From positions 1 to 42,555 of the forward strand of contig NZ_QMDI01000012.1 in assembly GCF_003336755.1 (NCBI RefSeq): a stretch of DNA of 42,555 nucleotides, given 5' to 3'. Within the stretch, counting starts at the first letter, position 1; every line of letters begins with the position of its first letter. Below are positions 8,787 through 18,136 of this stretch, in pieces. The DNA comes from Elioraea thermophila (ex Habib et al. 2022) (GTDB taxonomy: Bacteria; Pseudomonadota; Alphaproteobacteria; Acetobacterales; Acetobacteraceae). The notes beneath the pieces are model-generated. The model made no database searches, was not told the DNA's origin, and was given only the letters and a program-made list of their open reading frames with translations. The position numbers and the translations under genes are program-made.

Positions 8787-10076
8787 TCAGACGGCGCGCA
8801 TCAGTGCCTCGGTCTCGCGCACCATGCGTGCGAGCCCCGCCTCGGGGGCGAGATCGCCGCGCATGATGGCGGTGAGCAGCTCCTGCTGCACGCGATGGAT
8901 GCGGGGCCCGTTCGCGCCGTAATCCTCCCATGGCAGGGAGCGGTCCATCTGCAGGGCGGCCGAACGGGCATTCGGGTTCTGCTCGTAGAAGCGGCCGAGG
9001 AACTCGGGGGCGAGCGCCTTGAGGTTGACGGGGAGGTAACCCGTCATCTCGACCGCGATCTTCTGGGCAAGCGGGCCGGCTGAGAACTTCACGTACTCCC
9101 ACGCCGCGCGCAGCTTGGCGGGATCGGTCGCCATGATCACCGCCGCATTGCCGCCGGTCGGCACCCCGCCATTCGTCTTGTCGGTGATCGGGAAAGGAGC
9201 CGTGCGGAGCGGGAAGCGGCCGCCGACCAGGTTGCTGATGACCGCGAGGCGGGCGGGGCTGTCGAAGATGATGCCGATGCCGCCGGTGGCGAATTGCTGG
9301 CGGTTCTGATCCGCCCCGATCAGCTCCATGCCGCATTCGGTGACGAAGCGACGGGCGAGCCGGACCGCAGCAAGCCCGGCTTCGCCGGCGAAGGCGACCG
9401 ACTTGCCGTCCGCCGACAACATGCGGCCGCCGCCTTGCTGCACCAGCGCCTGCCAGAGCCAGTCGGAGTCGAAACTGTTGATGTAGTAGGAAAGTCCCAT
9501 CGCCTGCGGCACCGCGCGCTTGATCGCGGCAGCGAGTGCGATCACGCCCTCCCACGAGTCGGGGAACTGGTCGGGGTTGCCGCCTGCCCGCGCCACCAGT
9601 TCAGGGTTGTAGTAGGCGATCGGCGAGGAGGCGTTGAACGGCATGCCGTACTGCCGCCCGTCCACCTTGCCGAGGGCGAGCATGCGCGGGCTGAAATTCT
9701 CCGCCGCCCAATTCGCTCCCTCCGCGGCGATGAGCATATCGAGTGCGAGGATCTGGTTGCGCGCGCTGAGGGTGCGGGCGAGCTCGGGCAACCGGTTGAA
9801 GCCGGAGAAGGCGACGTCTGGCAGCTGGTTGGTCAGCGCCCCGCGCAACAGCGCCTGATGGAGCTCATCGTAGTTCGGCAGGATCTGGCGGAAGCTGATC
9901 CGGATCCCCGGGTTCGCCTTCATGAACTCCTCCGCCACCGGGGTGAAGAAGCGGGCGAAGGAGGGGTAGGCGTGCAGCACGTCGAGCGTGACGGTGGCTT
10001 GCGCGCGCACCGCGGGTGCGGCGAGCGCTCCGGCGGCGGCCGCCGTGCCGAGCAGGAACTCCTTGCGTGTCAGCAT
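8787..10076 (-). CDS. Extracellular solute-binding protein, family 1 (sugar or glycerol-phosphate type)
   Basis: The 429-residue product is the periplasmic binding protein of the neighbouring importer. Its export signal is MLTRKEFLLGTAAAAGALAAPAVRAQA; the RKxFL pattern is Tat-like but has only one Arg of the usual pair. YGMPFNASSPIAYYNPELV closely resembles the UgpB region PFNSSTPVLYYN, and the overall architecture fits family-1 binding proteins. The ligand cannot be read from sequence: glycerol-3-phosphate, trehalose and maltodextrin are all possible. It is the last gene of the cluster, 49 bases after the second permease. Confidence 0.88.
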   Translation of the reverse strand: MLTRKEFLLGTAAAAGALAAPAVRAQATVTLDVLHAYPSFARFFTPVAEEFMKANPGIRISFRQILPNYDELHQALLRGALTNQLPDVAFSGFNRLPELARTLSARNQILALDMLIAAEGANWAAENFSPRMLALGKVDGRQYGMPFNASSPIAYYNPELVARAGGNPDQFPDSWEGVIALAAAIKRAVPQAMGLSYYINSFDSDWLWQALVQQGGGRMLSADGKSVAFAGEAGLAAVRLARRFVTECGMELIGADQNRQQFATGGIGIIFDSPARLAVISNLVGGRFPLRTAPFPITDKTNGGVPTGGNAAVIMATDPAKLRAAWEYVKFSAGPLAQKIAVEMTGYLPVNLKALAPEFLGRFYEQNPNARSAALQMDRSLPWEDYGANGPRIHRVQQELLTAIMRGDLAPEAGLARMVRETEALMRAV

Positions 10077-10125
10077 CGTTCTCTCTCCTCTCGAGCGATG
10101 CGGGCCGGCCCGATACCGACCCGAA

Positions 10126-10956
10126 TCATTTGAGTCCCGTCATGGTCAGGCCGCGCACGAAGCCTCGGCGGGCGACCAGGAAGGCGAGCACCAGGGGCGC
10201 GGTGATCAGGGCCGCCCCTGCCATCAGGGCGCCGTAGTTGCCGCCTGTCTCTGCGTCGCGGAAGGCGAGGATGCCCAACGGCGGCGTGGCGCGCTCCCTC
10301 GAGGTGACGACGATCAGCGGCCAATAGAGGTCGTTCCAGTGGGCGACGATGGAGAACACCGAGAAGGCGCCGATCGCGGGCAGGGCGGCGGGTACCGCAA
10401 GGCGCCAGACGATCTCGAACTCGCCCATGCCGTCGAGCCGGGCGGCCTGCAGGATCTCTTCCGGATAGGTGCGGAAGAACTGGCGGAACAGGAACAGGCC
10501 GAACACGGTGAGGAAGAACGGGAACATCAGGGCGAAGAAGGTGTCGAGCAGCCCTGCCTTGGCGAGGGCGAGGTAGAGCGGCAGGGCCGGCACCTGGATC
10601 GGCACGGTGAGGCCGAACAGGACAAGGCCGAACAGCACGCCGCGGCCGGGAAAGCGAAGCCGCGCCAGCGCGTAGGCCGCGGGCAGGGCAGTGGCGAGCT
10701 GCACGGCGAGGATGCCGAGACAGACCACCGCCCCGTTCAGCATCGCACGCGGAACGTTGCTCGCGAACAACGCCTGGGCGTAGTTCTCGAAGCCGGCGAA
10801 GCGCGAGGGGATCGGGTCGAATACCGCCCCGAACACCTCCTCCGCCGGCCGGATGGAGGTGAGCAGCATCCAGACGAAGGGCGCGAGCATCAGCACCGCC
10901 CCGATGAGCAGCACGAGGTGCGACAGGACGGAGGCGAGAAAGGCGCGCGACCTCAT
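10126..10956 (-). CDS. ABC transporter permease, MalG/UgpE type
   Basis: The 276-residue inner-membrane protein has about six hydrophobic segments (for example SHLVLLIGAVLMLAPFVWML). The cytoplasmic coupling loop is QAARLDGMGEFEIVWRLAVP, the EAA motif that docks on the ATPase. ATG 10956 overlaps the stop of the partner permease (ATGA). Its subfamily normally pairs with a MalF/UgpA-type permease, which is the gene just upstream. Confidence 0.92.
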   Translation of the reverse strand: MRSRAFLASVLSHLVLLIGAVLMLAPFVWMLLTSIRPAEEVFGAVFDPIPSRFAGFENYAQALFASNVPRAMLNGAVVCLGILAVQLATALPAAYALARLRFPGRGVLFGLVLFGLTVPIQVPALPLYLALAKAGLLDTFFALMFPFFLTVFGLFLFRQFFRTYPEEILQAARLDGMGEFEIVWRLAVPAALPAIGAFSVFSIVAHWNDLYWPLIVVTSRERATPPLGILAFRDAETGGNYGALMAGAALITAPLVLAFLVARRGFVRGLTMTGLK

Positions 10957-11879
10957 GCGTAGTGCACCCGACGCTCGATCAGCCGCGCCTGCAGGAGCGA
11001 CAGGAGGCAGAGGAAGGCGAGCAGCACCACCGTCATCGCCGCCGCATAGCCCGTGCGGAAGTAGTGGAAGCCCTCGAGGTAGAGGACGTAGAGCAGCGTG
11101 TCGGTGGCACCGAGCGGCCCGCCGCGTGTCAGCACCACTACGGTGTCGAACACCTTGAAGGCCGAGATGGTGGTGGTGATGGTGACGAACATCGTGGTGG
11201 GGCCGAGCATCGGCCAGGTGACGCGCAGGAAACGGTCGACCGCGCCGGCCGCACCATCGAGCGCGGCCGCCTCGTAAAGGTCGCGCGGAACGGCGGAAAG
11301 CCCGGCCAGGAACAGCACCATGTTGAAGCCGAGCAGCTGCCACAGCCCGATCAGCGCGAGGGTGGCGAGAGCGAGATCGGGGTCGTTCAGCAGGTCGAGC
11401 CGGCCGAAGCCGAGTGCGGCGAGAAGGGGCGTGACCGGACCGAGGGAGGGGTGGAGCAGGAACTGCCAGACGGTCGCCATCGCGACCAGGGTCGAGGTGA
11501 CCGGCAGGAAATAGATCACTTCGTAGAGCGAACGCGTTCGCTTGCGCGCATGCACGAGGGCGGCGAGAGCGAGACCGCCGAACACGCCGGCCGGCAGCAC
11601 GAAGGCGACGTAGAGGAAGGTGTTGCGGATGGCGCGGCGGAACACGGGGTCGCTGAACATCTCGGCGTAGTTGGCAAGCCCAACGAAGCGCACCGCCACT
11701 GCGCCGAGGCGATAATCCGTCACCGACAGGAGAACGAGCACGATCAGGGGCGCAAGCAGGATCGCGACCAGCAGCAGTGCGGCCGGGGCGGCGAAGGCAG
11801 CACCGGCGAGAGCAAGGCGTCGTTCGCGGGCGGCGAGCTGAGGCGCGGGCGAAGCGAAGGGAACGGACGAGACGGCCAT
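10953..11879 (-). CDS. ABC transporter permease, MalF/UgpA type
   Basis: The 308-residue membrane protein has a long N-terminal segment and about six membrane helices. The EAA loop is YEAAALDGAAGAVDRFLRVT followed by WP. It starts at ATG 11879, three bases after the ATPase stop, and overlaps the next permease by four bases, so the permeases are translationally coupled. Confidence 0.92.
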   Translation of the reverse strand: MAVSSVPFASPAPQLAARERRLALAGAAFAAPAALLLVAILLAPLIVLVLLSVTDYRLGAVAVRFVGLANYAEMFSDPVFRRAIRNTFLYVAFVLPAGVFGGLALAALVHARKRTRSLYEVIYFLPVTSTLVAMATVWQFLLHPSLGPVTPLLAALGFGRLDLLNDPDLALATLALIGLWQLLGFNMVLFLAGLSAVPRDLYEAAALDGAAGAVDRFLRVTWPMLGPTTMFVTITTTISAFKVFDTVVVLTRGGPLGATDTLLYVLYLEGFHYFRTGYAAAMTVVLLAFLCLLSLLQARLIERRVHYA

Positions 11880-11882
11880 CGC

Positions 11883-13076
<1,194 letters not shown>

Positions 13077-13124
13077 CCCAGGCCTCCCAGAAGATGGTGC
13101 GGGTATATCGGGCCGGGCGGGAGC

Positions 13125-13150
13125 GACACGTGAAGCTTCGATGACACGTG
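13125..13150 (-). promoter_or_regulatory. Candidate operator: direct repeat of an octamer upstream of the ABC operon
   Basis: GACACGTG occurs at 13125-13132 and again at 13143-13150, an 18-base period (leftward reading CACGTGTC twice). Each copy contains the palindrome CACGTG. The pair lies 49-74 bases upstream of the ATPase start, just beyond a leftward TATACC (13107-13102) that could be the -10. The placement would suit a regulator of the importer. No -35 is obvious, which would fit an activator-dependent promoter. Confidence 0.35.
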
Positions 13151-13205
13151 CATGCGGCGAAGAACTCCCATGCGCGCGAGAAGGGGACCGACGGGTGAGG
13201 GGCAG

Positions 13206-14081
13206 TTAAGCGTACAGGCCCTGGTAGTCGCCCGCGGAGATCGCGGCGAAACCCATGCGGGAGAACGTCTCGAACAAGGGCCGCCAGCGTTCGCGGTCGG
13301 GGCGGACGGGAGCGACGAAGCGGGGCAGGGTGTCGGCGAGGATGGCGCGGAGCAGCGGGCCGTCCTCCTCGCCCGACCGCTTGCGCCAGATCGCGCCCGC
13401 GCGGTCGGGGTCGCGGCGGATCAGCGCGATCGCTTCCGTCAGCGCCTCCTGCAGGGCGGCGACGGCGCCGGGTTCGCGGACGGCGAAGCCCTGCGAGGTG
13501 AAGAGTTCGAGGCCGGAGAAGTTCGGCAAGCCCACCGCGGCGGTGGAGACGAACACGTGCGGCAGGCCCTCGACCATCGCCCCCACCACTTCGAAGTTGT
13601 GGAAACAGAGCCACGCCCCGTCGAACCCCGCCTTGAGATTCTCGAGGTGCCGGAAGCCCGCCTCGACGATGGCAACGCCGTCGGGGTCGAAGCGGCCCGC
13701 CTTCGTCTCGACGTGCCGGCGCAGGATCTCGCGCGCGATCGCGTTGGTCGGTTCGGCGGAAACGGGGGACGCGATGCGGATCGGCTCTCCAGCCAGCAGG
13801 CGGCGTTCGCCGTCCGGGGTGAGCATCACCCCACCTTCGGTTTCGAAGAAGCAGCCCAGGGCCCGCAGCCCTGGACGTTTCGCGTCCAGCATGTGCAGGG
13901 GTTCGTTGCAGGCGAAAGCGATGCGGCAGGCTTCCACTTCGGCGAGCCCGTCGTAGTGGCCCTCGGGCGGGATCAACGCCACCGCAAGCCCCGCACGTGC
14001 AAAGAGCCCCTCCTCGTCGGCGACCAGGAAGGGAAGGTGGTCCGGGTTGAGGAACCACTCGAGCGCGATCTCGACCTTCAT
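13206..14081 (-). CDS. THI5/NMT1-family protein, TPP-controlled (pyrimidine moiety of thiamine)
   Basis: The 291-residue product belongs to the NMT1/THI5-like family, which includes ThiY-type binding proteins for thiamine pyrimidine precursors and Thi5-type HMP-phosphate synthases. The start MKVEIALEWFLNPDHLPFLV resembles the opening of yeast Thi5. No signal peptide is visible and no ThiX/ThiZ-like transporter genes adjoin. NEPLHMLDAKRPG aligns by eye with the Thi5 active-site segment, keeping the His equivalent to yeast His66 but with Asn in place of Lys62. The yeast CCCFC motif is absent. ATG 14081 is chosen over GTG 14096 because GGAGG lies eight bases upstream. The TPP riboswitch ties it to thiamine metabolism. 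Confidence 0.8.
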   Translation of the reverse strand: MKVEIALEWFLNPDHLPFLVADEEGLFARAGLAVALIPPEGHYDGLAEVEACRIAFACNEPLHMLDAKRPGLRALGCFFETEGGVMLTPDGERRLLAGEPIRIASPVSAEPTNAIAREILRRHVETKAGRFDPDGVAIVEAGFRHLENLKAGFDGAWLCFHNFEVVGAMVEGLPHVFVSTAAVGLPNFSGLELFTSQGFAVREPGAVAALQEALTEAIALIRRDPDRAGAIWRKRSGEEDGPLLRAILADTLPRFVAPVRPDRERWRPLFETFSRMGFAAISAGDYQGLYA

Positions 14082-14089
14082 CTCGTTCT

Positions 14090-14135
14090 CCTCCACGCCG
14101 GGGCGCGGAGGGACCGAGAGGGCGAACGGCGCCCC
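14090..14135 (-). promoter_or_regulatory. Candidate translational expression platform of the TPP riboswitch
   Basis: Reading leftward, GGGGCGC (14135-14129) can pair with GCGCCCC (14106-14100). Alternatively CCTCC (14111-14107) can pair with the Shine-Dalgarno GGAGG (14094-14090). The two helices interleave and so exclude each other as nested structures, which fits a switch that hides or frees the ribosome site. There is no U-tract for transcription termination. Confidence 0.45.
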
Positions 14136-14139
14136 ATCG

Positions 14140-14227
14140 CGGCGACATTCCCTCCGCGGGCATGACCCCGATCAGGTTCGATGGGTGCGTCTCAGCCGGG
14201 AGGGGGCCCCGGCGCCCCAAGTCGCCG
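14140..14227 (-). promoter_or_regulatory. TPP riboswitch (THI element)
   Basis: The leftward RNA has the conserved THI-box pieces in order: GGGGCGCC, GGCTGAGA, ACCC, GAACCTGATC, GGTCATGCC and GCGGAGGGA. The closing helix P1 pairs CGGCGAC (14227-14221) with GTCGCCG (14146-14140). It lies 59 bases upstream of the THI5-family start and should repress that gene when thiamine pyrophosphate is abundant. Confidence 0.96.
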
Positions 14228-14232
14228 ACGCA

Positions 14233-14261
14233 TCGCTAGCCGTGCCATCCTCCCCTGGCAA
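14233..14261 (-). promoter_or_regulatory. Candidate promoter of the TPP riboswitch transcript
   Basis: On the minus strand TTGCCA (14261-14256) is followed after exactly 17 bases by TAGCGA (14238-14233). Transcription would begin close to 14227, where aptamer P1 begins. Confidence 0.55.
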
Positions 14262-14346
14262 GTTCGGCCGGCCGAAGCCGAAGGCTCTCAGCGTGAAAGA
14301 TTCCCCTGGCCCTTGTCCGACCGTGCCGGAAGGCCATCTCGGAGTC

Positions 14347-15021
14347 ATGGCGGAGGGAGAGTCGTCGAGTGGGCTCCTGGGTGCGATTCGCGACAAGCTG
14401 ATCGCCCGCAAGCAGGCTTGGGCCGAGGAGAAGCGTCTGATCACGGGGCGGGCGGGGGTGCGCGAGGTCGATCGGCTGCCGCCCGGCCAGCGCCTGGTGC
14501 GTGACTGGCCGGTGCTCGACCTCGGCGTGCAGCCGGCGATCCCGCGCGAGCGGTTCCGGCTCATCGTGGATGGCTTGGTGGAAAACCCGGTGGTGCTGGA
14601 TTGGGCCGGCGTGATGGCGCTGCCGCAGTCGGAGAACGTCTCCGACATCCACTGCGTGACGGCGTGGAGCCGCCTCGACAACCGCTGGGGGGGCGTGAAG
14701 GCGAAGGACCTGATCGCGCAGGTGCGCCCGCGCGCGGAGGCGCGGTTCGTGCTGTTCCAGTCCTCCGACGGCTACACCACCAACGTGCCACGCGAAGCCT
14801 TTGAGGACGATGACGTCATGCTCGCCCACACTTGGGAGGGCGCGCCGCTCGACCGTCGCCACGGGGGCCCGCTTCGCGTCGTCATCCCCAAGCTCTACTT
14901 CTGGAAGAGCGCAAAATGGCTGCGCCGCATCACCTTTTCGGCCGAGGACAAGCCCGGCTTCTGGGAGGTGCGCGGCTACCACAACCACGGCGACCCGTGG
15001 CGCGAGGAACGCTATGGCTGA
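14347..15021 (+). CDS. Sulfite-oxidase-like molybdopterin oxidoreductase
   Basis: The 224-residue product is a molybdopterin-binding domain of the sulfite oxidase/MsrP superfamily. Cys103 in DIHCVTAWSRLDNRWGGV is the expected molybdenum ligand. KLYFWKSAKWLRRITF and GFWEVRGYHNHGDPW are typical of short bacterial members. Unlike MsrP it shows no Tat signal, so it is probably cytosolic. The substrate is unknown. I use ATG 14347 because further upstream starts enter the divergent riboswitch region. Its end lies close to the glutathione peroxidase start, suggesting a two-gene redox unit. Confidence 0.87.
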   Translation: MAEGESSSGLLGAIRDKLIARKQAWAEEKRLITGRAGVREVDRLPPGQRLVRDWPVLDLGVQPAIPRERFRLIVDGLVENPVVLDWAGVMALPQSENVSDIHCVTAWSRLDNRWGGVKAKDLIAQVRPRAEARFVLFQSSDGYTTNVPREAFEDDDVMLAHTWEGAPLDRRHGGPLRVVIPKLYFWKSAKWLRRITFSAEDKPGFWEVRGYHNHGDPWREERYG

Positions 15022-15064
15022 CACCCCATTCGGCCGCTCGGCCGGCCGCGAGGAGGCCCCAGAG

Positions 15065-15640
15065 ATGATCGACCCCGTCCGTCGTGTGCTCGGTGTGGTC
15101 GGCGCGCTCGGCGTCGCCCTCGCCCCGTTCCGCCCGGACCCCGCGCTTGCCCGCGAGCACCGGGCCTGGGACTTCACCTTCCAGTCGATCGATGGCGACC
15201 CGATGCCGCTCGCGCAGTGGCGCGGCAAGGTGCTGCTCGTCGTCAACACCGCCTCGTTCTGCGGCTTCACCAACCAGTACGCCGCGCTGCAGAACCTCTA
15301 CGCGCGGTACCGCGAGCGGGGCCTCGTGGTGATCGGCGTGCCGTCGAACGACTTCCGCCAGGAGAAGGACAGCAACGAGGCGGTGAAGCGGTTCTGCGAG
15401 GTCACCTTCGGGGTCGACTTCCCGCTTGCCGCGATCAGCCGGGTGACGGGTCGCGAGGCGCACCCGTTCTATCGTTGGGCGGCTGCCGCATCCTCGCCGC
15501 CGCGCTGGAATTTCCACAAGTATCTGATTGATCGCGAAGGAAAGCTTGTCGGGTCTTGGGGGGCATCGACGCGGCCGGATTCAGCCGAGGTGATCCGCGC
15601 CATCGAGGCCGCGCTCGACCGCTCAGCGCCCGCCGCCTGA
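15065..15640 (+). CDS. Glutathione peroxidase family protein, probably exported
   Basis: The 191-residue product is a thiol peroxidase of the GPX family, which reduces hydroperoxides using glutathione or thioredoxin. The peroxidatic Cys is Cys66 in NTASFCGFTNQY. The Gln lies in SNDFRQEKDSNE, one residue shorter than the usual NxFGxQE spacing. Trp and Asn lie in RWNFHKYLID. GAGGAGG eight bases before ATG 15065, and a hydrophobic stretch (VLGVVGALGVALAPF) ending near ALA-R, support this start and export. An earlier ATG at 15014 overlaps the preceding gene. Its last 18 bases overlap the convergent MFS gene. Confidence 0.87.
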   Translation: MIDPVRRVLGVVGALGVALAPFRPDPALAREHRAWDFTFQSIDGDPMPLAQWRGKVLLVVNTASFCGFTNQYAALQNLYARYRERGLVVIGVPSNDFRQEKDSNEAVKRFCEVTFGVDFPLAAISRVTGREAHPFYRWAAAASSPPRWNFHKYLIDREGKLVGSWGASTRPDSAEVIRAIEAALDRSAPAA

Positions 15641-16801
15641 GCCGGGGGCAAGCCAGAGCCAGGCCAGGGCGGCGAGGCTCGCGGAAACCGCGATCCCGAC
15701 TGCCATCGCCCAACCCTGCGGGTCAAGCACGAGGGCGACGGCGAGGCCGCCGAAGGCCGCGATGCCCCACTGCAGGAAGCCGAGCAGGGCCGAGGCTCGG
15801 CCGGCCATCTCGGGGAACGGGGCGACCGCCCCCGACTGCGCATTCGCTTGTGCAAGCGCGAAGGCGATCATGTAGAGCACCATCGGCGCGGTGACCGTGA
15901 CCACACTCGGGCCGAGCAGGGCGAGGGCGGCAGGGCCCGACCAGCCGAACAGCACACAGAGCCCAACCCCGAGCCGAAGCGTGCGGTCGACGCCGAGCCG
16001 AGGTGAGACGCGGCGCGCGATGGAGCTGCCCGCGATGTAGCCGCAGACCGCGGCGGCGAACAGGAAACCGTAACCGCGCGGACCGAGCCCGAGCCCCATC
16101 TGCGCCACATGGGACGAGCCGGAGATGAAGCAAAAAAGCCCCGTATACGTAAACGCAGAAACAAGGGCATAGCCGAGAAAGCTGCGATGGCGCAGGAGGT
16201 GTGCATAGGCCGAGAGGAGGCGGGCGGGATCGAGCGCAGTGCGATCCCGCATCGGAATGGTCTCCGGCAGCAGGAACGCGGCGGCGAGGCCGATGCCGAG
16301 TGCTGCCAGCGCGAGCAGCCAGAAGGCGGCGCGCCAGCCAGCGAGATCGACGACGACGCCGCCTAGGACGGGGCCGATCGCCGGGGCGAACGCCATCAGC
16401 CCGGCGATCGTGGCATAGACGGCGGCGGCGCGCGGCGGGTCGGTGGTGTCGCGCACCACCGCGCGGGCGACGACCGGGCCGCCGCAGGAGCCGATCGCTT
16501 GCACCACCCGCGCCGCGATCAGCGCCCCGAGGGAGGGGGCGAGGGCGCAGGCCACGGTTGCGGCGAGATAGACCACGAGCCCCGCCGCCACCGCGGGGCG
16601 CCGGCCGAAGCGATCGGAGAACGGCCCGTACAGGAGCTGGGCGGGCGCGAAGCCGAGCAGATACCCCGAGAGCGTCCACTGCACGCCCGCGGTGTCGGTG
16701 GCGAAGGCGGTGGCGATCGCGGGCAGGGCGGGCAGGTAGAGATCGGTGGAGAGCGGGCCGAGGGAGACGAGTGCCGCGAGCAGCCAGATCGGCGGAGTCA
16801 C
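15623..16801 (-). CDS. MFS drug-resistance transporter, Bcr/CflA family
   Basis: The 392-residue inner-membrane protein has about 12 hydrophobic segments. The N-terminus PLSTDLYLPALPAIA and the loop YGPFSDRFGRRPAV are characteristic of Bcr/CflA multidrug exporters. It would export small molecules using the proton gradient; the substrate is unknown. It starts 16 bases after the uracil-DNA glycosylase stop and may share its transcript. Its 3' end overlaps the convergent peroxidase gene by 18 bases. Confidence 0.9.
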   Translation of the reverse strand: MTPPIWLLAALVSLGPLSTDLYLPALPAIATAFATDTAGVQWTLSGYLLGFAPAQLLYGPFSDRFGRRPAVAAGLVVYLAATVACALAPSLGALIAARVVQAIGSCGGPVVARAVVRDTTDPPRAAAVYATIAGLMAFAPAIGPVLGGVVVDLAGWRAAFWLLALAALGIGLAAAFLLPETIPMRDRTALDPARLLSAYAHLLRHRSFLGYALVSAFTYTGLFCFISGSSHVAQMGLGLGPRGYGFLFAAAVCGYIAGSSIARRVSPRLGVDRTLRLGVGLCVLFGWSGPAALALLGPSVVTVTAPMVLYMIAFALAQANAQSGAVAPFPEMAGRASALLGFLQWGIAAFGGLAVALVLDPQGWAMAVGIAVSASLAALAWLWLAPGSGGGR

Positions 16802-16817
16802 GGGGCGGTGCCCGCAG

Positions 16818-17459
16818 TCAACGCTGGGCGAGCAGCGGCAGCAGGCGTTCGACCACCGCGGCGAACATCGCTTCCGTGAGCCGGCCGGTGTTCGTGTTGT
16901 AGCGGCTGCAATGGTAGCTGTCGGCGAGGACGATTCCGCCGAGATCGTGCTGAGCGCCGTGCGAAAAGGGAAGCGCCGAGGCGCGCAGACCCCGCGCCCG
17001 CAGCACCGCTTGGTGGGCGATCGCGCCGAGGGCCAGCACGGCGCGCAGCCGCGGCATGGCGGCGAGTTCGGCGGTGAGGAAGGGGTTGCAGGCGGCGATC
17101 TCCGCCGGGGTGGGCTTGTTCTCGGGGGGCACGCATCGCACCGCGTTGCAGATGCGTGCCTCCGTCAACTCGAGCCCGTCGTCCGGCCGCGCGGCATAGG
17201 TTCCGCGCGCGAGGCCGAAGCGAAGCAGCGTGCGATAGAGGAGGTCTCCGGCGTAATCACCCGTAAACGGACGCCCCGTTCGGTTGGCGCCGCGCAGACC
17301 CGGGGCGAGGCCGACGACGAGGAGAGGGGCGTCGAGCGGTCCGAAGGACGGGACCGGCGCGTTGTACCAATCGGGCTCGCGGGAGCGATTTTCGGCCCGA
17401 AAGGAGGCGAGCCTCGGACAGAGCGGGCAGTCGCGCGCCGGCGTGACCGGCGCGTTCAC
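16818..17459 (-). CDS. Uracil-DNA glycosylase, family 5 (UdgB-like)
   Basis: The 213-residue enzyme removes uracil, and in this family some other deaminated bases, from DNA. Motif A is GLAPGLRGANRTGRPFTGD and the C-terminal motif is SYHCSRYNTNTGRLT; both fit family 5 better than family 4. The iron-sulfur cysteines appear as CPLC near residue 11 and in CNAVRCVPPENKPTP and ACNPF. The family lacks the catalytic Asp of family 1. The ATG overlaps the stop of the upstream NYN gene by four bases. Confidence 0.88.
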   Translation of the reverse strand: MNAPVTPARDCPLCPRLASFRAENRSREPDWYNAPVPSFGPLDAPLLVVGLAPGLRGANRTGRPFTGDYAGDLLYRTLLRFGLARGTYAARPDDGLELTEARICNAVRCVPPENKPTPAEIAACNPFLTAELAAMPRLRAVLALGAIAHQAVLRARGLRASALPFSHGAQHDLGGIVLADSYHCSRYNTNTGRLTEAMFAAVVERLLPLLAQR

Positions 17460-18136
17460 TGGCTGTGGCCGTTCTCCCCAGGAGGCTTGGCGGCCACTTC
17501 GGCGGTGGCGACCGCGGCGCGGCCGGCGCCGACTGTCTCGACCACGAAGGGCCGCGCCGATGCCGCGGCCCGCTCGCCCTCGCGCGGGGCGCCTGGCTCG
17601 CGGGGTGGCACGATGCGGCGGGTGAACTCGCCCATGATGTCGGCGAGTTCGATGAACTGATCGGCCTGGCGGCGGAGTTCATCGGCGATCAGCACCGGCT
17701 GGGTCTTGATCGTGCTGACGACCGAGACGCGGACACCCTTGCGCTGCACCGCCTCGATGAGCCGACGGAAATCGCCATCGCCGGAGAACAGCACGATGTG
17801 GTTCACGTGCGGCGCCATCTCCAGCATGTCGATGGCGAGCTCGATGTCCATGTTGCCCTTCACGCGGCGCCGCCCTGTCGAGTCGGTGAACTCCTTCGCG
17901 GGCTTGGTGACGACCGTGTAACCATTGTAGCCGAGCCAGTCGACCAACGGCTTCAGTGGCGTGTAGTCTTCCGTCTCCAGGACTGCCGTGTAGTAAAACA
18001 TGCGCACGACATAAGCACGTAGCCGGAAGAACGCATGCAGCGATTTGTAATCGACATCGAAACCAAGCGAGCGTGAGGCGGCATAGAGGTTTGCGCCGTC
18101 GATGAATACGGCAAGGCGTTCTGATTTTTCGAACAT
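17456..18136 (-). CDS. NYN/LabA-like PIN-fold protein (DUF88)
   Basis: The 226-residue product has an N-terminal NYN (PIN-like) nuclease fold. AVFIDGANLY holds the first acidic residue, KGNMDIELAIDML the second set, and VLFSGDGDFRRLIEAV the third. These acidic residues suggest a metal-dependent ribonuclease, as proposed for the family. The Ala/Pro-rich tail after residue 175 looks disordered. It overlaps the uracil glycosylase start, so the two are coupled. Confidence 0.88.
   Translation of the reverse strand: MFEKSERLAVFIDGANLYAASRSLGFDVDYKSLHAFFRLRAYVVRMFYYTAVLETEDYTPLKPLVDWLGYNGYTVVTKPAKEFTDSTGRRRVKGNMDIELAIDMLEMAPHVNHIVLFSGDGDFRRLIEAVQRKGVRVSVVSTIKTQPVLIADELRRQADQFIELADIMGEFTRRIVPPREPGAPREGERAAASARPFVVETVGAGRAAVATAEVAAKPPGENGHSQ

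Noticed and set aside
6557-8866. Long plus-strand frame opposite malQ
   Set aside because: It begins inside the tRNA-Lys gene and is antisense to a clear amylomaltase.
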